Assembly: GCA_023443095.1 (NCBI GenBank)
Contig: JAEZVV010000116.1
Coordinates: 1-6,421 of the forward strand
DNA length: 6,421 bases
Reading direction: 5' to 3'
Source of the DNA: Pseudomonadota bacterium
GTDB lineage: Bacteria; Pseudomonadota; Gammaproteobacteria; Burkholderiales; Burkholderiaceae_F
The position numbers and the translations under genes were made by a program. Within the stretch, counting starts at the first letter, position 1. Each line of letters begins with the position of its first letter. The notes beneath the pieces were generated by a model, which searched no databases, was not told where the DNA came from, and saw only the letters and a list, made by a program, of their open reading frames with translations. Positions 1 through 5,177 of the stretch are shown one piece after another.

Positions 1-158
1 TGCTGACCGTGACCAGCGCCGGCCGGGAGCATCTCAAGCGGATCCGGGCGCGTGCGCATGTCGATCTTTCGGCCACGCTCGAGGCCTGCAGCGCGCCCGA
101 GATCCGGACCCTGAGCGCAGCCCTCGACATCCTGCGGCGCAGCTTCGTCCATTCCTGA
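1..158 (+). CDS. MarR-family transcriptional regulator, C-terminal fragment (5' end outside window)
   Basis: The reading frame beginning at base 3 gives 51 residues and ends at TGA 156-158. It opens with LTVTSAGREHLKRIRAR, which matches the end of the MarR winged helix (the wing is normally followed by 'LT..G'). It continues into an amphipathic C-terminal helix with an 'L....S..EI..L..AL.IL' pattern, typical of the MarR dimerisation helices. MarR proteins are dimeric DNA-binding repressors, often ligand-responsive, and frequently sit beside the efflux pump they control. Here the gene ends 50 bp before an efflux adaptor on the same strand, so it may share a transcript with the pump and may regulate it. 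The DNA-recognition helix lies outside the window, so the family call rests only on this tail and its context. Another winged-helix family is possible. Confidence 0.7.
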   Translation, partial: LTVTSAGREHLKRIRARAHVDLSATLEACSAPEIRTLSAALDILRRSFVHS

Positions 159-208
159 GCTCCGCCAGCTTCCCGAACCCCACCTATCGCCTCACCTGCA
201 GCCCTCTC
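159..208 (+). other. Short leader between the MarR-type gene and the efflux adaptor, no Shine-Dalgarno
   Basis: These 50 bases separate the regulator stop from the adaptor ATG. The 25 bases before the ATG are rich in C and T (for example CAGCCCTCTC directly before it) and contain no purine-rich Shine-Dalgarno sequence. I see no convincing -35/-10 pair and no clear palindromic MarR operator inside the gap. A promoter, if separate from that of the regulator, would have to lie within the upstream coding sequence or be non-canonical. Initiation at 209 may rely on coupling to upstream translation or on an unstructured leader; that is inference. Confidence 0.4.
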
Positions 209-1408
209 ATGAATCCCCGTTCTTCGATTCTTCTATTGGCAACGAGCTCGGCCCTGCTCCTGGCCGCTTGTGAGCGGAGCGCCGACGCGCCTACGGTTGC
301 CGCGCCGGCGTCGGCGGCGTCCCGGCCCGCCGGCGCGGCACCGGTCAGCGTCACCACGGTGCTCGCCGTTCAGCGCGACATGGAGATCACGCTTGAGGCC
401 ACCGGCACGGTGGTGGCGCTCGCCAGTGTCGAGGTCAAGCCGCAGGTGACCGGACTGGTAACCGCGGTCCACGTCAAGGAAGGCCAGTTCGTTCGCACCG
501 GCGAGCGGCTTTTCACGCTCGACTCGCGGGCCGACCAAGCCAACGTCGCCAAACTGCGCGCGCAGATGGCCAAAAACGAAGCATCGCTTGCCGACGCCCA
601 GCGTCAGCTGCTGCGCAGCCAGGAGCTCAAGGCCAAGAGCTTCGTGTCGCAGGGGGCGGTCGACACCAACCAGTCGCAGGTCGACTCCCAGGCTGCAGCG
701 GTGGCGGCCGACCGGGCCGCGCTGGAGGCGGCGCGCCTGACTTTGTCGTATTCGCAGATCGTCGCGCCCAGCGCCGGGCGGGTCGGAGCCGTGGCGATCT
801 ACCCGGGCAGCCTGGTTCAGGCCAACCAGACCGGCCTGGTGACGATCACCCAGCTCGATCCGGTCGACGTTGCCTTCAGCGTGCCGCAACGCTACCTGAG
901 CGATGTGCTCGACAGTCTGAAAGGCGGCGGCGCCGAGGTGCGCGCGGCCCTGCCCGAGCAGGCCGGCACCGTCAAAGGACGGCTCAGCTTCGTCGACAAC
1001 GCCGTCGATGCCGGTTCGGGCACGATCAAGCTCAAGGCGCGTTTCGACAACCGCGAAACCAAGCTCTGGCCCGGCGCCTTTGCCAAGGTGAGTCTGACCG
1101 TGCGCACGCTCAAGGACGCGGTGGTGGTGCCGCAGGCCGCGTTGATCCAGAGCGCGCGCGGCACCCTGGTCTACGTGGTCGAAGACGGCAAGGCGGTGGC
1201 GCGGCCGGTCAAGCTGGTCTACGCCGAAGGCGAGCAGGCGGCGGTCACAGGCGCGAAGCCGGGCGAGAAAATCGTGCTCGACGGCCGCCAGAACGTGCGC
1301 CCGGAGGCCGCGGTGGTCGAACGTGAAGTCGCGCCGGCCAAGGTCGATCCGGCCCCGACTGCTGCCCGCGCGTCCGCCCCCGACGCAGCGAAGGCCAAGG
1401 CGCCATGA
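209..1408 (+). CDS. RND efflux periplasmic adaptor (membrane fusion protein, AcrA/MdtA type), lipoprotein
   Basis: The 399-residue protein links an inner-membrane RND pump to an outer-membrane channel. It starts with a type II signal peptide: hydrophobic SILLLATSSALLLAAC with lipobox L18-A19-A20-C21, so C21 should be lipidated. This fixes the ATG at 209 despite the absent Shine-Dalgarno. An Ala/Pro-rich linker (about 25-45) follows. The first lipoyl half is at about 72-95 (VEVKPQVTG...VKEGQFV). A long alpha-helical hairpin spans about 108-180, and the second lipoyl half begins near IVAPSAGRVG (184-193). Beta-barrel and membrane-proximal domains make up the rest, including VVVPQAALIQ. The hairpin tip has R136-x3-L140-x6-S147, the conserved adaptor motif for contacting TolC-type channels. 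The last 30 residues are an Ala/Pro/Lys tail. The stop overlaps the pump start. Family assignment is firm; substrate is unknown. Confidence 0.95.
   Translation: MNPRSSILLLATSSALLLAACERSADAPTVAAPASAASRPAGAAPVSVTTVLAVQRDMEITLEATGTVVALASVEVKPQVTGLVTAVHVKEGQFVRTGERLFTLDSRADQANVAKLRAQMAKNEASLADAQRQLLRSQELKAKSFVSQGAVDTNQSQVDSQAAAVAADRAALEAARLTLSYSQIVAPSAGRVGAVAIYPGSLVQANQTGLVTITQLDPVDVAFSVPQRYLSDVLDSLKGGGAEVRAALPEQAGTVKGRLSFVDNAVDAGSGTIKLKARFDNRETKLWPGAFAKVSLTVRTLKDAVVVPQAALIQSARGTLVYVVEDGKAVARPVKLVYAEGEQAAVTGAKPGEKIVLDGRQNVRPEAAVVEREVAPAKVDPAPTAARASAPDAAKAKAP
1405..1408 (+). promoter_or_regulatory. ATGA stop/start overlap coupling adaptor and pump
   Basis: The pump ATG (1405-1407) overlaps the adaptor TGA (1406-1408). 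Only a weak AAGG (1397-1400, 4 nt spacing) precedes the start, so translation of the pump probably depends on ribosomes finishing the adaptor. This would keep the two subunits in balance. Confidence 0.8.
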
Positions 1409-4400
1409 ACTTCTCCGAGATCTTCATCCGCCGTCCGGTGATGACGGTGTTGCTCAACCTGGCGATCGTGATTGCGGGGGTGATCGGTTATCGCAGCATC
1501 CCGGTGGCGGCGTTGCCGAGTTACGACACGCCCGTGATCAACGTCTTCGCGACCTTGCCGGGCGCGAGCCCCGAGACCATGGCGACCTCGGTCGCCTTGC
1601 CACTGGAAAAGCAGTTCCAGACGATCTCCGGACTCAGCCTCATCAGTTCGACCAGCACCCTGGGCAACACCTCGCTCACGCTCGAGTTCGACGAGGGGAG
1701 AGACATCGACGGCGCAGCGCTCGACGTGCAGGCAGCCCTGCTGCGCGCGCAGCGGTCCTTGCCGCAGGATTTGACCGTGCCGCCCTCGTATCGCAAGGTC
1801 AACCCAGCCGACGCCCCGGTGCTGCTGATCGCTCTGACCTCGCCTTCGCTGTCGCCGTCCGACCTCCAGGACTTCGCCGAACACCTGATCTCGCCCAGCT
1901 TGTCGACCCTGAGCGGAGTGGCCCAGGTCAGCATCTACGGCGCCAAGCGTTACGCGGTGCGGGTGCGGGTCCAGCCCGAAGCGCTGGTCGCGCGCAACAT
2001 CGGCCTGGACGAGCTCTCGGCCGCCTTGCGCGCGGCCAACGTCAATACTCCGGTCGGCACGCTCGACGGCCCGCGCCAGACGCTCACCCTGCAGGCCAAC
2101 CGCCAACTGCGCAACGCGGCCGAGTTCGCCGAACTGATCGTCAGCGTCCGCAACGGCAACCCGGTGCGCCTGCGCGATGTGGCGACGGTCGAAGACAGCG
2201 TCGAAACCACCAAGAGTTTTGCCAACCTCAACGGCGAACCCTCGATCACCCTGGCGATCCAGCGTCAGCCCGGTGCCAACACGGTGCGAGTGGTCGACTC
2301 GGTGCGCGCTGCCTTGCCGGCCCTGCAGGCCCAGCTGCCGCAGTCGGTGGCGCTGACGCCGGTCAACGACCGCTCGGTCTCGATTCGCGAGGCTTTACAC
2401 GACGTCACCCTCACGCTGATGGGAACGGTCGCCCTGGTCGTGCTGGTGATTTTCCTTTTCCTGCGCCGTTTCGTCGCGACCGTGATTCCGGCGCTGTCGC
2501 TGCCGGTGTCGCTGGTGGGCGCGGTGGCGCTGCTGTGGGGGCTGGGTTACAGCCTCGACAACGTGTCCCTGCTCGGCCTCACCTTGGCGGTCGGTCTGGT
2601 GGTCGACGACGCCATCGTGGTGCTCGAGAACATCATCCGCCACGTGGAAAACGGCACGCCTCCTTTCCAGGCGGCGCTCAAGGGCGCACGCGAAGTCGGC
2701 TTCACGATCGTTTCGATCTCGACTTCGTTGGTGGCGGTTTTTATCCCGATCTTCTTCATGCCCGGGGTGATCGGCCTGCTGTTTCACGAGTTCGCGGTGG
2801 TGGTGGGGCTCGCGATCCTGGTCTCGGCCTTCGTCTCTCTGACCCTGGTGCCTATGCTCGCCAGCCGCTTCCTGACCGACGAGGCGCACAAGAAGCCGCC
2901 CGGCGTCGTGGTGCGCGCTTCCGAACGAGGTTTCGAACGGCTGCTGGCCGCCTATACCCGTACGCTCGACCTCGCGCTGGCCTGGCCCAAGACCGTGTGG
3001 GCCGTGGCGATCGCCACTTTTATTGCCACCGCCGTGCTGGCGGTGCTGATTCCCAAGGGCTTCTTTCCGGAAGAGGACATCGGCCAGATCTCGATCAGCA
3101 CCGAAGCGGCGGAAGACACTTCGTTTCCGGAAATGGTCCAGCTCCAGGCGCGGGTCGCGGCGCTGATCCGCGCCAATCCGAACGTGGCCTCGGTGAGCTC
3201 GTTTAACGGCGGCAGCGGTGCGCAGAACACCGGCCGTCTGTTTGTGGCGCTCAAGCCGCGCAGCGAACGGGTGGCGATGAAGCAGGTGGTCGAAGGCCTG
3301 CGCCGCCAGCTGCGCGAAGTGCCCGGCATCAGCGTCTATATGCGGCCGATCCAGAACCTGCAGCTCGGCGGGCGGCAGAGCAAGGCGCAGTACCAGTACA
3401 TCCTGCAGAGCGTGAAGGCCGACGAGATCAACGACTGGGCGGCCAAGCTGCAACAGCAGCTGCGCGGAGACCCGCTGTTTCGCGACGTGACCAGCGACGC
3501 CCAGCTGCGCGGCCTGCAGGCGCAGATCAAGATCGACCGCGACCGCGCCAACACCCTGGGCGTGTCGATCGAGTCGATCCGCAGCGCACTCTACAGCGCG
3601 TTCGGCGAGCGCCAGGTCTCGACCATCTACCTGCCCACCGACAGCTATCAGGTGATCATGGAAGTTGTGCCCGAGGCCAAGAAGGACGAGCGGGCGCTGG
3701 GCGGCATCTATGTGCGTTCCTCGGGCGGCGCCTTGGTGCCGCTGTCGAGCTTCGCCACGGTCGAGCGCAGCGTGGGCCCGATCTCGATCAACCACGTCGG
3801 TCAGTTGCAGGCGGTGACGGTGTCGTTCAACCTAGCTCCGGGCGCGGCGCTGGGCGACGCCACCGCGCGCATCGACCAGGCGCGCCAGGCCGTGGGCATG
3901 CCGGCGACGATCATCACCCGCTATGGCGGCGACGCCGCAGTGTTCAAGAGCTCGCAAGGCAAGCAGGCGGTGCTGATCCTCTCGGCCCTGCTTGTCATCT
4001 ACGTCCTGCTCGGCGTCTTGTACGAGAGCTACATCCACCCGCTCACGATCCTGGCTGGCCTGCCGTCGGCCGCGGTGGGCGCGCTGGCCACCCTCATGAT
4101 TTTCGGTCAGGACCTGACCCTGATCGCTACCATCGGCATCTTGCTGCTGATCGGCATCGTCAAGAAAAACGCAATCATGATGATCGACTTCGCGCTCGAC
4201 GCTCAGCGTCATCGCGGTCTGAGTCCGCCGCAAGCGATCCGCGAGGCCTGCATCCTGCGTTTTCGCCCGATCATGATGACGACGCTGGCGGCCCTGATGG
4301 GCGCCTTGCCGATTGCGCTGGGCATCGGTGCCGGCGCCGAGCTGCGCCAGCCGCTCGGCCTAGCCGTGGTGGGTGGCCTCGTTTTTTCGCAGGCGGTCAC

Positions 4401-4488
4401 GCTTTACATCACGCCGGTGATCTACCTGGCCCTCGACCGCTACAGCGGGCGCGGTCCGGTGACCACGCCGGAACTGGTCCGCGGCTAA
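1405..4488 (+). CDS. RND multidrug efflux pump, HAE1 family, MdtB/MdtC-like
   Basis: The 1027-residue inner-membrane proton/substrate antiporter has the usual HAE1 length. TM1 is at about 12-29, followed by a periplasmic porter/docking region to about 330. TM2-6 start near 333, TM7 lies near 530-548, a second periplasmic region covers about 555-850, and TM8-12 fill the rest. The proton-relay residues are intact: D401-D402 in GLVVDDAIVVLEN (AcrB D407/D408), K921 in GIVKKNAIMM (AcrB K940), and R952 and T959 in RFRPIMMTT (AcrB R971/T978). The motifs PPSYRKVNPADAP and IVKKNAIMMIDFAL resemble MdtB/MdtC rather than AcrB. E. coli MdtB and MdtC form a heteromer, but only one RND gene is here, so a homotrimer is likely. 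The gene is coupled to the adaptor by ATGA. No outer-membrane factor gene follows. Drugs, bile-salt-like compounds or aromatic compounds are plausible substrates but cannot be read from sequence. Confidence 0.96.
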   Translation: MNFSEIFIRRPVMTVLLNLAIVIAGVIGYRSIPVAALPSYDTPVINVFATLPGASPETMATSVALPLEKQFQTISGLSLISSTSTLGNTSLTLEFDEGRDIDGAALDVQAALLRAQRSLPQDLTVPPSYRKVNPADAPVLLIALTSPSLSPSDLQDFAEHLISPSLSTLSGVAQVSIYGAKRYAVRVRVQPEALVARNIGLDELSAALRAANVNTPVGTLDGPRQTLTLQANRQLRNAAEFAELIVSVRNGNPVRLRDVATVEDSVETTKSFANLNGEPSITLAIQRQPGANTVRVVDSVRAALPALQAQLPQSVALTPVNDRSVSIREALHDVTLTLMGTVALVVLVIFLFLRRFVATVIPALSLPVSLVGAVALLWGLGYSLDNVSLLGLTLAVGLVVDDAIVVLENIIRHVENGTPPFQAALKGAREVGFTIVSISTSLVAVFIPIFFMPGVIGLLFHEFAVVVGLAILVSAFVSLTLVPMLASRFLTDEAHKKPPGVVVRASERGFERLLAAYTRTLDLALAWPKTVWAVAIATFIATAVLAVLIPKGFFPEEDIGQISISTEAAEDTSFPEMVQLQARVAALIRANPNVASVSSFNGGSGAQNTGRLFVALKPRSERVAMKQVVEGLRRQLREVPGISVYMRPIQNLQLGGRQSKAQYQYILQSVKADEINDWAAKLQQQLRGDPLFRDVTSDAQLRGLQAQIKIDRDRANTLGVSIESIRSALYSAFGERQVSTIYLPTDSYQVIMEVVPEAKKDERALGGIYVRSSGGALVPLSSFATVERSVGPISINHVGQLQAVTVSFNLAPGAALGDATARIDQARQAVGMPATIITRYGGDAAVFKSSQGKQAVLILSALLVIYVLLGVLYESYIHPLTILAGLPSAAVGALATLMIFGQDLTLIATIGILLLIGIVKKNAIMMIDFALDAQRHRGLSPPQAIREACILRFRPIMMTTLAALMGALPIALGIGAGAELRQPLGLAVVGGLVFSQAVTLYITPVIYLALDRYSGRGPVTTPELVRG

Positions 4489-4498
4489 ACCGCCGCGG
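4479..4498 (+). repeat. 7-bp inverted repeat around the RND stop codon
   Basis: CCGCGGC (4479-4485) and GCCGCGG (4492-4498) are perfect complements separated by six bases (TAAACC) that contain the RND stop codon. A GC-only stem-loop can form in the mRNA. No T-run follows (next bases CCAGCACTAG), so it is not a standard intrinsic terminator. It could slow exonucleases at the end of the efflux message, or be chance in GC-rich DNA. Confidence 0.4.
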
Positions 4499-4560
4499 CC
4501 AGCACTAGCCTCAGTTCGGGCGGGCGCGTTGTAGCGGCCCGACCTTGCCCGCCGCCGGTC

Positions 4561-4590
4561 GGCGCAACCTAGGAGTTCCTGGGTTGCGCC
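4561..4590 (+). repeat. Strong intergenic hairpin upstream of the small lipoprotein gene
   Basis: GGCGCAACC (4561-4569) pairs perfectly with GGTTGCGCC (4582-4590). Inside, T4570/G4581 can form a wobble pair and AGG (4571-4573) pairs with CCT (4578-4580), leaving a 4-base loop, AGTT. The RNA stem is therefore up to 13 bp with no bulge. The following bases (GCTGCCGGCG) contain no U-tract, and the minus-strand side has none either, so a canonical Rho-independent terminator is unlikely. It lies 23 bp before the ATG at 4614 and contains an AGGAG (4571-4575). Possible roles are partial attenuation, a processing or stability element, or translational control of the downstream pair; I cannot choose between these. 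Confidence 0.6.
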
Positions 4591-4613
4591 GCTGCCGGCG
4601 CTGGAATCCTTTC

Positions 4614-5177
4614 ATGGATCGCCTTCCGAAGCTCGGATGGGATAAGACGCGGTGCTCGGGCCTTGAGTGTCGTGTGGCCGCCTTGTCCGCGCTCTTGCTG
4701 GTGGCAGCCTGCGGGCCGACTGCGCCGCCCGCCGCGCCGCCGGCGACCAGCGCCGGCTGGCACGAGTTCCACGGCACCTGGACCGCGGCCGGCAATCGCG
4801 AAGTGATGGCGATGGGGCCGGGGCGGCGGGCGTCGGTCGCCAAGCTCAGCGGTTCTCTCGTGCTCGAAGGACCGGCGCGGCCGGGGGTCGGTTTCCGGGC
4901 CGAGGCCCTCGTCCTCAACGACAGCCGCACCGGCATGGTGGGGCGGGCGGTGTGGACCGACGAACGCGGCGACCAGGTTTTCAGCGAACTGAAAGGTGAG
5001 GGCACGGCGACCGGCAACCGGATCGTCGGCCAGATCGTCGGCGGCAGCGGCCGCTACGCCGGCGCGAGCGGCCAGTACGAGTTCGCCTGGCGCTTTGTCC
5101 TCGAGTCGGGCGACGGCGTGGTGCAAGGCCAGTCGCAAGGCTTGGCCGGGCGGGTGCGGGCAGGAGAGGCACCATGA
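4614..5177 (+). CDS. Small predicted lipoprotein of unknown function, coupled to a DASS transporter
   Basis: From ATG 4614 the product is 187 residues. A GGA (4603-4605), 8 bases upstream, is a weak ribosome site. A basic N-region of about 20 residues (K6, K11, R13, R20) precedes a hydrophobic stretch, VAALSALLLVAAC, with lipobox V30-A31-A32-C33 and G34 at +2, suggesting export and lipidation. A Pro/Ala/Thr spacer follows to about residue 46. The rest is rich in Gly and alternating hydrophobics with almost no Cys, as in a small beta-barrel or beta-sandwich: GTWTAAG (54-60), GRAVWTDERGDQVFSEL (110-126), GQIVGGSGRYAGASGQYEF (139-157). The GGSGRYAGASG segment recalls allene-oxide-cyclase-like or dirigent-like barrels, but I recognise no family with confidence. 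The stop overlaps the next gene start (ATGA), implying a role linked to that transporter. Alternative in-frame TTG starts at 4545 or 4584 would lengthen the N-terminus and make a poorer signal peptide. Confidence 0.8.
   Translation: MDRLPKLGWDKTRCSGLECRVAALSALLLVAACGPTAPPAAPPATSAGWHEFHGTWTAAGNREVMAMGPGRRASVAKLSGSLVLEGPARPGVGFRAEALVLNDSRTGMVGRAVWTDERGDQVFSELKGEGTATGNRIVGQIVGGSGRYAGASGQYEFAWRFVLESGDGVVQGQSQGLAGRVRAGEAP
5162..5166 (+). promoter_or_regulatory. Ribosome binding site of the DASS transporter
   Basis: AGGAG ends 7 bases before the ATG at 5174 and lies inside the lipoprotein coding sequence. It is the best-placed Shine-Dalgarno in the window and decides the transporter start. With the ATGA overlap at 5174-5177 it indicates efficient re-initiation after the lipoprotein. 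Confidence 0.8.
5174..5177 (+). promoter_or_regulatory. ATGA stop/start overlap coupling lipoprotein and transporter
   Basis: The transporter ATG (5174-5176) shares bases with the lipoprotein TGA (5175-5177). Translational coupling is likely and supports treating the two genes as one functional unit. Confidence 0.8.

Noticed and set aside
1219..2106. 295-codon minus-strand frame over the adaptor/pump junction
   Set aside because: Antisense shadow with low-complexity Arg/Gly/Gln composition and no credible ribosome site or domain.
1323..3206. 627-codon + strand frame overlapping the adaptor and pump
   Set aside because: Out of frame with the pump, Arg/Pro/Gly/Ala-rich translation, no domain; shadow of the real RND frame.
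2395..3795. 466-codon open frame on the minus strand inside the RND gene
   Set aside because: It is antisense to a clearly real pump gene, and its translation is rich in His, Arg, Gln and Asp with no recognisable domain, as expected for a shadow frame of GC-rich coding DNA.
4539..4562. Short inverted repeat CCGACC/GGTCGG with 12-base loop
   Set aside because: Only 6 bp, large loop, and it overlaps the stronger hairpin by two bases, so it would compete poorly.
4545..4575. Possible promoter TTGCCC with TAGGAG for the lipoprotein gene
   Set aside because: Poor match to consensus, 19-bp spacing, and the -10 candidate lies inside the hairpin; not supportable.
4561..4590. Rho-independent terminator call for the strong hairpin
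   Set aside because: No T-run follows the stem on either strand, so it is kept as a structural repeat only.
4745..4757. 13-base repeat GACCAGCGCCGGC also found at 11-23
   Set aside because: A single short GC-rich match inside two unrelated coding regions is expected by chance.
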